64,000 nt of DNA from Bin80 sp026709335 (lineage in GTDB: Bacteria > Bacteroidota > Rhodothermia > Rhodothermales > Bin80): assembly GCA_965200825.1 (NCBI GenBank), contig OZ241385.1, forward strand, positions 806,001 through 870,000, written 5' to 3'. The notes beneath the pieces were generated by a model. The model saw only the letters and a list, made by a program, of their open reading frames with translations. It made no database searches and had not been told where the DNA came from. The position numbers and the translations under genes are program-made. The first letter of the stretch is position 1; each line of letters opens with the position of its first letter. Positions 18,693-26,481 of the stretch are shown here, one piece after another.

Positions 18693-19715
18693 TTACGCAG
18701 TGACGGTATCAAGGATTCGTCTAATTAGATCCGTCACTGTAATGCCGTCCGCTTCCGCATTGAAGTTAGCAATGATACGGTGACGCAAAACCGCAGTAGC
18801 CAGTGCCTGGACATCGCTAATCAGAGGAGTAAATCTGCCATCTATGGCTGCCAGAGCTTTCGCTCCCAGAATCAAATATTGTGAAGCCCGTGGTCCTGCT
18901 CCATAAGCGATATATTCATTCACGAAGTCAGGTGTCCCTTCGCGGTGGGGGCGTGTATGGGCTGTCAGTCGAACCGCATATTCAATTACATTGTTTGCGA
19001 CAGGAAGATGGCGTACCAGCGCTTGATAATTGAGTAATTCAGTTTGAGACATAGCCGCCTCCACTACAGCAGTCTGGCCGGCTGTAGTGGACCGAACCAC
19101 CTCGACCTCTTGGTCAAAAGAAGGATAATCCAACCATAGATTCAACATGAACCGGTCCAGCTGAGCTTCGGGAAGAGGGTAGGTTCCCTCTTGTTCAATG
19201 GGATTTTGGGTTGCCAGTACAAAGAATGGCTCTTCAAGTGCAAAGGTGTTTCCACTGGCAGTTACACGGTGTTCCTGCATGGCTTCGAGGAGTGCAGCCT
19301 GCGTTTTTGGTGGGGTTCGATTGATTTCGTCAGCAAGCACGATATTGGCAAAAATAGGACCTTTCACAAACCGAAAGGCGCGTCCGCCGGTTCGTTTATC
19401 CTCTTCAATAATTTCTGTGCCAGTGATGTCACCGGGCATCAGGTCGGGGGTGAATTGGATTCGTGTGAAATTCAGGTTTAGCGCATTTGCCAATGTGCGG
19501 ATGAGGAGAGTTTTTGCGAGTCCAGGAACTCCAATCAGGAGGACGTGTCCTTGGGCTAACAGGCATACGAGGATGTTTCGAACGATGTCCTTCTGGCCGA
19601 CAATAATTTTGGAAATTTCGTCCTCCAGACGTTTACATGCTGGAGGTAGTGATTCGGCTAGAGCCGGAGAGATAATGTCAGCAGGGGTCTGTTCGTTACC
19701 CATTACGTTTGGCAT
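18693..19715 (-). CDS. MoxR-type AAA+ ATPase
   Basis: 340 residues. Walker A is GVPGLAKT (about 60), Walker B is VLADEINRTPPKTQ, and sensor 1 is FVLATQNPIEQEGTYPLPEAQLD in shorter form; these are hallmarks of the MoxR family. MoxR ATPases act as chaperones that insert metals or mature partner proteins, often with VWA-domain proteins; none is seen here. The start is 3 bp from the surA-like stop, so it is the last gene of the foldase operon. ATG 19703 is an alternative start. Confidence 0.9.
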   Translation of the reverse strand: MPNVMGNEQTPADIISPALAESLPPACKRLEDEISKIIVGQKDIVRNILVCLLAQGHVLLIGVPGLAKTLLIRTLANALNLNFTRIQFTPDLMPGDITGTEIIEEDKRTGGRAFRFVKGPIFANIVLADEINRTPPKTQAALLEAMQEHRVTASGNTFALEEPFFVLATQNPIEQEGTYPLPEAQLDRFMLNLWLDYPSFDQEVEVVRSTTAGQTAVVEAAMSQTELLNYQALVRHLPVANNVIEYAVRLTAHTRPHREGTPDFVNEYIAYGAGPRASQYLILGAKALAAIDGRFTPLISDVQALATAVLRHRIIANFNAEADGITVTDLIRRILDTVTA

Positions 19716-19718
19716 CTG

Positions 19719-21086
19719 TCAGTTATTTGCTGTAATATCTCCCAGAAGAGCATGTATCCGGGAAGCTTTCCCACGAAACTCGATAAAGACTTCTTCCCTG
19801 AGCAGGTCCAGCCATCGGCGCATTTCTTCGGTACGCTTGTTCTCCAGTGCTAAGGTTTCAATGCGAGAGTAATCTGTTTCAATATTGATGCGGTGAGTCG
19901 GAACCTTTCGCTGGAGTAAGACCAGGTGCCAGGCCAGAGTTCCATCCAGTAGGGTAACCTCAGAGGGGTGGCTGATTTCTCCAACTTCAAGGGTATCTGT
20001 CGTTGCTTTCCAGTCTGCTCCCAGAGCATCCACAAAGAGGTCTCGTTCCCCGCTATTTGGATCTACTATCCGTCCTCCGATTTCGGAAGATGCGTCCTCT
20101 TCCGAGTGGCGACTAGCCATGAGTTCAAAGGGAATATCATAGGTCAGGATTGAATCACGTATGATTTCAAGTTCCTTAATTGCATTTGATGGATCAGATC
20201 GTGATCGATCAATATTGATCAGAACATGACTGAAATCAACTACATCTCCTACCCGTTGATTTACTCGAAGGATGTGAAAACCAAAGGGGCTCTGAAATGG
20301 CTGAGACAATTCGCCCGGGGTGATTCGAGCGGCGATTGCAGCAAACTCAGGCACCAAATCCCCCAGTTGCATACTTTCATATCTTCCCCCGTTCTGTGCA
20401 GATCCGGTATCTTCCGAGTAACGCCTCGCCATCTCTTCGAGGGTACTTCTCTCCGTAGTGATAGAGTCTCGGATTGCCGTAACAATTTCCAGTGCTTCCT
20501 CTCTGGCTTCGGGTAGAATTTCGGGGTATTTGACAATGTGCGAGACACGTACGATCGGGGGAAGTACGGGGAGGGAGTCAGTTGGAAATTGTGCGAACCA
20601 TTCTCTTATCTCAGTAGGTGTAACTTTGAGATTCCTTAGCTTCATGCTTCGAAACTGATCCGCAAGAAGCCGTCCTCGAATTTCATCACGCAAGTCGTCC
20701 CGAATCTGAACAATGCTCTGACCATAGATTTCCTCCAGCCTGCTTTCACTGCCCAATTGTTGGACCATAATCCCGATGCGTTGATCCAGAGATTGGTCAA
20801 CCTGATCCTCGGTAATCACGATATTTGTATCACGACGTGCGTGTTCTGCAAGGACCTCTTGGTCAACGAGCTGTTGTAGAGTCTGGTACCAAAGCTCGTC
20901 ACTGTATTGAATTTGCTGCTGTTGCGTGATATTGAGCAAAAGCCCATCGATCTCAGAGCGCAGGATTATTTTATTTTCTCCAACGATCGCAACAATTTCG
21001 TCGACTACATTCTCCTGCGCCAGTACCAGAGAAGGGATGAACAACAATAGGGCAGAAAGCGGAAGAAGCCGGGGGTGATTGAACAT
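19719..21086 (-). CDS. surA: SurA-like periplasmic peptidyl-prolyl isomerase with two parvulin domains
   Basis: 455 residues with a signal peptide (PLSALLLFIPSLVLAQ). An N-terminal SurA-type helical region (VDEIVAIVGENKIILRSEI) is followed by two PpiC/rotamase domains. The first has VSHIV, SEDTGSAQNGG and PFGFHILRV; the second has FSHVLINI and EIGGRIV and is weaker. SurA escorts unfolded outer-membrane proteins across the periplasm. It is third in a four-gene minus-strand operon, 89 bp after the small lipoprotein. Confidence 0.88.
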   Translation of the reverse strand: MFNHPRLLPLSALLLFIPSLVLAQENVVDEIVAIVGENKIILRSEIDGLLLNITQQQQIQYSDELWYQTLQQLVDQEVLAEHARRDTNIVITEDQVDQSLDQRIGIMVQQLGSESRLEEIYGQSIVQIRDDLRDEIRGRLLADQFRSMKLRNLKVTPTEIREWFAQFPTDSLPVLPPIVRVSHIVKYPEILPEAREEALEIVTAIRDSITTERSTLEEMARRYSEDTGSAQNGGRYESMQLGDLVPEFAAIAARITPGELSQPFQSPFGFHILRVNQRVGDVVDFSHVLINIDRSRSDPSNAIKELEIIRDSILTYDIPFELMASRHSEEDASSEIGGRIVDPNSGERDLFVDALGADWKATTDTLEVGEISHPSEVTLLDGTLAWHLVLLQRKVPTHRINIETDYSRIETLALENKRTEEMRRWLDLLREEVFIEFRGKASRIHALLGDITANN

Positions 21087-21175
21087 TCAGGAAGAACAAT
21101 ACAATTTGTACAGGGAATTCACAGGAACGAACGGGATTGGACAATTAGTGGCTGTCGCCGGGTTCTGGAAAGGAA

Positions 21176-22018
21176 TCACCTGATCTCAATCTCCTCACGA
21201 AATTCGGCGTTCACGCGAAGAGACTGTACGCTTCGGGTATAATTCTGTTTCCTGAATCGAATGGAGAGTTGTTCCCTGATGAAGTCTTCAATCCAGGGTA
21301 ATTCGGGGATTGAGTCTGGATGACTGCGGTCTACAACCTGTATGACGTGGTACAGGGAGTCTATCTGAACAAGTTGTGGGGGGCTGCCGGCTTGAGTATT
21401 TTTTAGAAGATCTGCAAGTTCAGGTTGATCCAAAAACAATCTATTTTCCTGAAAATAATTCTCCATCAGCATAAAGCGCTCGGTAGGCGAAGTGCTGAAA
21501 CGTTCGATCAGAGTAGCAAAAACGGAGTCGGTGATCAAGTTCTGATTCATGAGTTCCATCACAGTTTCGACAGAATCTTTGACTGGACTACTCAGATGAC
21601 GAACGTAGACGAAGGGCTCAAAAAAGCGCAGATGCTCCTGGTTCTGTTCATAATATTTTGCGATGTCATTTGGCATTATTTCTTGGTCAGCCTGACTATG
21701 GTACTCAGAAATGATTCCTTCAATGAGGACCGCACGCGCACTTTCTTCAAGGCGAAGTTTGATATCCTCGTTATCTGAAAGGTTACGGCGCAATGCTTCT
21801 TGGTAGAGAAGTTCAGTGTTAATCCATTGAGAAATAATTTGACTTCGTATCCTGACTGTATCAATGCCGATAGCCAGATCGGATAGGCTGGCTTCAATAT
21901 CTGAAGAAAGCAGATAGGAGTCTCCCACTCGTGCAACGAAATCGTCGGGGGACTCAAGTTGTCGGCAAGCGAAAATATTGATCAGCAGTAAAAAGAGAAC
22001 TCCGACTCTGCTTGTCAT
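21176..22018 (-). CDS. PpiC/SurA-like lipoprotein without clear isomerase core
   Basis: 280 residues. The N terminus is lipoprotein-like: a hydrophobic stretch and then IFAC as a plausible though imperfect lipobox. The body has a SurA-N-like start (FVARVGDSYLLSSDI), but the parvulin signature is degenerate, so this may be a non-catalytic holdase. It lies 2 bp downstream of the large PpiC gene and upstream of the SurA-like gene. This context supports a shared job in outer-membrane protein assembly. Confidence 0.75.
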   Translation of the reverse strand: MTSRVGVLFLLLINIFACRQLESPDDFVARVGDSYLLSSDIEASLSDLAIGIDTVRIRSQIISQWINTELLYQEALRRNLSDNEDIKLRLEESARAVLIEGIISEYHSQADQEIMPNDIAKYYEQNQEHLRFFEPFVYVRHLSSPVKDSVETVMELMNQNLITDSVFATLIERFSTSPTERFMLMENYFQENRLFLDQPELADLLKNTQAGSPPQLVQIDSLYHVIQVVDRSHPDSIPELPWIEDFIREQLSIRFRKQNYTRSVQSLRVNAEFREEIEIR

Positions 22019-22020
22019 GG

Positions 22021-24012
22021 CTATTGGAATGCCATTTTGAGGCGATCAGGAAAAATTTTGACTTGATACTTGGAGCGTAGCCGTTGATGAAGTCTCTGTT
22101 CGAGAATTTCCTGAATTTCTGTGGAAATTTCTGTGATAGATTCTTCAAAGGTTTTTGATCTAGCGGGCTCAATTCCATCCATATATAGGATCAACCTTCG
22201 TACGCGGACAGATAGAACATCAGTGTACTGTCCGGGAGTAAGGCCAAGAGCCTGATCATAAACACTTCCGGTTGAATCGGCGACAAGCACGGTGTCGATT
22301 TGTAAACTCCAAATTGAATCTGCTTTGATTCTGGCTTCCAGGTCAGCCCAGGTTGTACCGATATCCAATAAATTTTTGGCTCTGGCCAGGAGCGAATCTG
22401 ACGTACCGGATAGTTCAATCAGACGATGTCTGTCTGGCCATTGATACCGTTCGATATTAGCTTCATAGTGCTTCGTCAGGTGCAGGGTATCCTTCGAGGA
22501 TGCGTTCCAGACAGAATCTTCCATGATGGCGAAGAGGGCGAGTCCTTCCTGGAAGTCCTGCATAATTCGTTTGAATTCTTCGTCAGTGTGTTCAAGCTTA
22601 AAGGAATGGTAAAATAGAACCCGATCATCAAGAAATGCGTCAGCGTATACTAAAGCAGATTCCGTTGATGACAACTCGTCATTGACCGAACTCGCTTGGG
22701 TGGACGCAAAATTCGCGAACTGTTTGAGTGAGTAAACTGAATCCTGAAGCGAGATCAAAGGTGTCGCTGCCACCGAATCAATGGTGGCCAGTTGCTGGAG
22801 GTATGTCTGGATTGAATCAGGCTCAATACCTCCGATGAAACGAGTTAATAGAAGGGTATCAACGCTACTCGTATAGAGTTCACGCAATGATTTTGCAAGC
22901 GCGGTTTCTGCTGTTTTACTTCGTGGGAGCGCCTGAACCAATCGAGATAAGCCATCATATTCCTGATCCATAGTTCGCACAGGTAATATTTCATTCAATT
23001 GAATCAGATGTAGTCCATAGGGGGTCTCAACGACATCGGAGATTTCTCCGGGAGTCTCCAAAGTAAACAGGGAATCGTGAAAAGTCCGATCTATGTTGGG
23101 GGTACCAAATTCAATAGCTGCTTGTAATGATCCTCCATGGGGCGCACTCATTTGGTCATCCGAATGAGCCATTGCAACTTCCGCAAATGGTATTCCTTCA
23201 TCAATCAGGGTTTTGAGGCTATCCATTCTGGCAAATCCGCGAGAGGAGTCAGCCGCTGTATTGCCAGAAAAACGAACCATGATATGTGAGGCGAGGTAAT
23301 CTGGTTTTGCATCTTCACGGTCATAAACCTTCAGAATATGGTAACCAAAAGCGCTTCGGATAATATCTGATACCTCCCCGACGGGTGTGCTGTAAGCTGC
23401 AATCTCAAATGGCAGAATCATGTTGCCTCCGGTAAATCTTCCAAGATCTCCCCGATATCCCCGTGAAGATGTTGGGCTATTTGCCGATGGATCTTCAGAG
23501 TATCGGAAGGCAAGATCCGCAAAAGGAATTCCCATTGCCAGAGAATCTTGTAGGGCGGCAATCTTATTCCAGGCCCTCAGAGTGTCTGCCGGTGAAGGAT
23601 TTTCCCGGGGCAGAAGTGCCATGATATGGCTTGCATGAATGAATTCCTTTCGTCGTTCGTACACATCTCTGATGAGAGGTTCCAAGACCTCATTGTCAAT
23701 GAGATACGGTTTTGCAAAAGATGCACGATAGCCATTTATTTCAGAGATCAACTCTTCATCCTCGAAATAGCCTGCAGTTCTAGCTTCCTTGAGCTTTATG
23801 CGAAAGTTGATATATCGATTTAAGAAATCGGTGTATTCTGCCAGCGAGTCATTCTTGGCAGCTTCGGAACCGACGGTTTTAGCGTATTCGCGTTCAAATT
23901 CCTCCAAAGTGAAGGGGTGTCCGTCAATTTCTGCCAAAATCACATCCTGAGCGGATGCAGTAGAGATTGCAAGGGTTGCTGCAAGAAGCGCAATGCAGCG
24001 AAAAAAAATCAT
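22021..24012 (-). CDS. Large periplasmic PpiC-type peptidyl-prolyl isomerase
   Basis: 663 residues with a signal peptide (ALLAATLAISTASAQ). After a SurA-N-like segment come two parvulin domains. The first runs from about 123 to 235, with ASHIMALLP, SEDPSA, RGDLGRF and AFGYHILKV. The second runs from about 238 to 345, with ASHIMVRF, HGGSLQ and PYGLHLIQL. A roughly 300-residue helical C-terminal region of unknown function follows. It is the first gene of the foldase-moxR operon. The likely role is cis-trans proline isomerisation and chaperoning of exported proteins. Confidence 0.87.
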   Translation of the reverse strand: MIFFRCIALLAATLAISTASAQDVILAEIDGHPFTLEEFEREYAKTVGSEAAKNDSLAEYTDFLNRYINFRIKLKEARTAGYFEDEELISEINGYRASFAKPYLIDNEVLEPLIRDVYERRKEFIHASHIMALLPRENPSPADTLRAWNKIAALQDSLAMGIPFADLAFRYSEDPSANSPTSSRGYRGDLGRFTGGNMILPFEIAAYSTPVGEVSDIIRSAFGYHILKVYDREDAKPDYLASHIMVRFSGNTAADSSRGFARMDSLKTLIDEGIPFAEVAMAHSDDQMSAPHGGSLQAAIEFGTPNIDRTFHDSLFTLETPGEISDVVETPYGLHLIQLNEILPVRTMDQEYDGLSRLVQALPRSKTAETALAKSLRELYTSSVDTLLLTRFIGGIEPDSIQTYLQQLATIDSVAATPLISLQDSVYSLKQFANFASTQASSVNDELSSTESALVYADAFLDDRVLFYHSFKLEHTDEEFKRIMQDFQEGLALFAIMEDSVWNASSKDTLHLTKHYEANIERYQWPDRHRLIELSGTSDSLLARAKNLLDIGTTWADLEARIKADSIWSLQIDTVLVADSTGSVYDQALGLTPGQYTDVLSVRVRRLILYMDGIEPARSKTFEESITEISTEIQEILEQRLHQRLRSKYQVKIFPDRLKMAFQ

Positions 24013-24607
24013 GGATCAGGTCAACTATTTAGAACAGCGCTGTTGCACCCGGTTCGGCATCAACTGTTCCAGGATTTATTTAAGTCAAGTACTTGAAATA
24101 GCCCCTAACTTCGACGATTGCCTTTGACGGTTACCTTTCGTACGGAGGTTCTCAATCGGAATTTCTAGAAAGACTATACACTATTAAAGATCTCTTTTTG
24201 GGGAGAAATAATGAAGATCAAGATCGAGTAAAAAGTTTGGATAGAAGGTTTCTCCTTCTTTGAACAACATTCGCTGGTACCGTATTGTCAGATCAATTGC
24301 CTGATAGAGATAGGGTCCCATATCAGTGATCTTGGGCGAAAGAATCTATTTTGTCCAGTTGTTCCCACTAAATCAGTTTCATTCGTCAAATTAAGCTTTG
24401 CAGGGGGCTCGTATGAGGCGAGCAGAGCCTCGGAGCAGGTTCCGATCATTGGCAAGAATCCGCGCGATCAGAAAGTGGTATATCTTCGAAAATCGGTCAA
24501 AAATTCTCCCTTTTGGGGGGAACAAAAAAGGCCTTGAAGGATAGACGATATTGTCTTCTCTTGTCTCTTGATTTTTCGGGCTCGGGGGTTTTTGCAAGAG
24601 GCTCTCA
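24013..24607. other. Gene-poor region with decayed DNA and a MITE-like end
   Basis: There is no intact gene in about 595 bp between the divergent ppiC operon and gltX. It holds a 45-codon remnant frame at 24184-24321 on the minus strand. At its right end (24590-24607) is a MITE/IS-like terminus containing TTTTGCAAGAGG, followed by ATAG. A matching left terminus was not found. A promoter for the ppiC operon must lie near 24013, but I cannot place it. Confidence 0.5.
24184..24321 (-). pseudogene. Unrecognised gene remnant
   Basis: A 45-codon frame reads MGPYLYQAIDLTIRYQRML and continues to a TAA at 24184-24186. Upstream, the same protein-like sequence appears to continue in another frame (NETDLVGTTGQNRFFR) across one missing base near 24335, and the current frame is closed by a TAG. 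The amino-acid composition looks like real protein, so I read it as the tail of a decayed gene. The family is not recognised. Confidence 0.3.
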
Positions 24608-24613
24608 ATAGAT

Positions 24614-26092
24614 ATTAAAAAGATTTCAGTTCGAGTTAGATTTGCGCCAAGCCCCACAGGTTATCTGCATATTGGTGGCTTAAGAACGGCCCTCTATTGC
24701 TATTTGTTTGCACGCAGTCAGGATGGAAGCCTCGTTCTTCGTATCGAAGACACAGATCGCACAAGGTTTGTTGAAGATGCTGAAGAAGATATTCTTCAGG
24801 CATTGCAGTGGTGCGGCCTAAAAGTAGATGAGGGGCTGGAGCATGGGGGAGACTATGCCCCTTATCGCCAGTCAGAACGCCAAACACTGTATGTCAAATA
24901 TGCCCAATCACTGGTAGAATCAGGTCATGCATATTATGCATTTGATACTCCGGACGCAATTGCCGAGCTACGCAGAGATAATGAAGCATACGGGATTGCT
25001 ACGAGATATAAGATGGATAACAGCCTCACACAAGCGGCCGACATCGTCCGGCAGCGCTTGGCTTCCCAAGAAGCTCATGTCATACGATTGAGGATTCCCG
25101 AAAAGGAAACGATTCAATTCCATGACTTCATCAAGGGGACTGTGCAGGTTGAAACCGAAAGCATCGATGATCAGGTATTAATCAAATCAGATGGAATGCC
25201 TACGTATCATCTGGCGAATGTGGTGGATGATCATCATATGGCTATTTCTCATGTAATCCGGGGAGATGAATGGATTCCCTCCACCCCTAAACATATTCTC
25301 TTGTATCAGGCGCTTGGCTGGCAGCCGCCCCAAATGGCACATTTGCCATTGATTTTGAGTCCAACAGGAGGGAAGCTTTCTAAAAGAAGTGCCGACCGCC
25401 AGGGGATTCCAATCAATCTACGAGATTATCGTGCGAGGGGGTATGAGCCGCAGGCAGTTGTGAATTTCCTTGCCTTTCTTGGATGGAATCCTGGCACCGA
25501 GGAGGAAGTATTCACTCTGGAGGAATTGGAGCAGGAATTCAGCCTTGAACGCGTCGGCTCTGCACCGGCCAAATTTGATCTGGATAAGTTGCAATGGTTC
25601 AATGGACAGCATCTGCGGAGATTGGATACAGAATCACTTATCGCGCGCGTAAAACCGTTCCTTGAAGAAAAGTTGATTGAAGTCAAAGATGAGAATTACT
25701 TAAGGGAAGTATGCCTTCTTGTTCAGGATCGATTGGAGTATGCGAGCGATGTAGTAACACGTTTCGGTTATTGCTTCTTAGATCCTGATTCATATGATCC
25801 GAAAGGAATCAAAAAGCGATGGAAGCCTGATTCAGCAGACTTGGTAGAGGAGTATTCAAAGCAAATAGAATCGATGCAGTTTTTTAATGAAGCATCACTT
25901 GAAGAAGAATTACGTAATATATCTGAAAATAGGGGTATAGGAGCAGGAAGAATTATTCATCCAGTGAGATTGGCAGTGAGTGGAACTATCGCGGGGCCTA
26001 GTCTTTTCAAATTACTTCAGATATTAGGACGAGAGACCTGTGTCCGCCGACTGCGCCGTGCAGCAAATATTTTAGGGTCACAAAATAAATGA
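24614..26092 (+). CDS. gltX: Glutamyl-tRNA synthetase with non-canonical start
   Basis: About 492 residues of class I synthetase. The HIGH motif is GYLHIGGLRTA, and the KMSKS motif is KLSKR. The essential N terminus (VRVRFAPSPTG) lies upstream of the only nearby TTG at 24704, which would delete the HIGH motif. The frame is open back to a TGA at 24569 but has no ATG, GTG or TTG. Initiation would need AUA 24608, AUU 24614 or AUU 24623; 24614 is used here as a compromise. AAGAGG at 24596-24601 could act as a ribosome site. The enzyme charges tRNA-Glu, and tRNA-Gln only if non-discriminating, which glnS makes unlikely. It overlaps the ACT gene by ATGA. Confidence 0.88.
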   Translation: MKKISVRVRFAPSPTGYLHIGGLRTALYCYLFARSQDGSLVLRIEDTDRTRFVEDAEEDILQALQWCGLKVDEGLEHGGDYAPYRQSERQTLYVKYAQSLVESGHAYYAFDTPDAIAELRRDNEAYGIATRYKMDNSLTQAADIVRQRLASQEAHVIRLRIPEKETIQFHDFIKGTVQVETESIDDQVLIKSDGMPTYHLANVVDDHHMAISHVIRGDEWIPSTPKHILLYQALGWQPPQMAHLPLILSPTGGKLSKRSADRQGIPINLRDYRARGYEPQAVVNFLAFLGWNPGTEEEVFTLEELEQEFSLERVGSAPAKFDLDKLQWFNGQHLRRLDTESLIARVKPFLEEKLIEVKDENYLREVCLLVQDRLEYASDVVTRFGYCFLDPDSYDPKGIKKRWKPDSADLVEEYSKQIESMQFFNEASLEEELRNISENRGIGAGRIIHPVRLAVSGTIAGPSLFKLLQILGRETCVRRLRRAANILGSQNK

Positions 26093-26481
26093 CCCTCATC
26101 GAGTACCCTGAACCTTATGCAGTAGTTTCTCTGTTGCCCACCAATGAAGTTCCGGGGTGGGCAAATTATGGAAGGTTTACTTCAATTACCCGAGCCCCCG
26201 ATGAGCTTTCAGTGATCTGCCAGGAACGCTACATTCCCCCGGAACAGCCAGCTGAATCCGGATGGTATCTGATTGGTTGTCAGGGGCCGTTAAGTTTTTC
26301 CGCCGTGGGAATTCTTGCTAAAATTACTGCTGTGCTTGCAGATGCAGGAATCCCGATTCTTACTGTAGCGACCTACAATACAGATTACATCCTGACGCGA
26401 AACCCGAACGTTGCCCGTGATACGCTCCAGAAGGCCGGTTATGAAGTAATTCGAGCAAGTGCTTCTGAGACCAACAACTGA
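26089..26481 (+). CDS. ACT-domain protein
   Basis: 130 residues, starting in an ATGA overlap with gltX and therefore translationally coupled. The C-terminal half (GPLSFSAVGILAKITAVLADAGI) is a clear ACT-like ligand-binding fold of the type that senses amino acids; the N-terminal half looks like a partner ACT subdomain (YAVVSLLPTNEVPGW). The ligand is unknown. The link to a glutamyl-tRNA synthetase suggests amino-acid sensing, but that is an inference. Its 3' end overlaps convergent glnS by 43 bp. Confidence 0.78.
   Translation: MTLIEYPEPYAVVSLLPTNEVPGWANYGRFTSITRAPDELSVICQERYIPPEQPAESGWYLIGCQGPLSFSAVGILAKITAVLADAGIPILTVATYNTDYILTRNPNVARDTLQKAGYEVIRASASETNN

Noticed and set aside
24704..24706. 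TTG as the gltX start
   Set aside because: It would remove the conserved APSPTG and HIGH motif residues that are encoded just upstream and are needed for catalysis.
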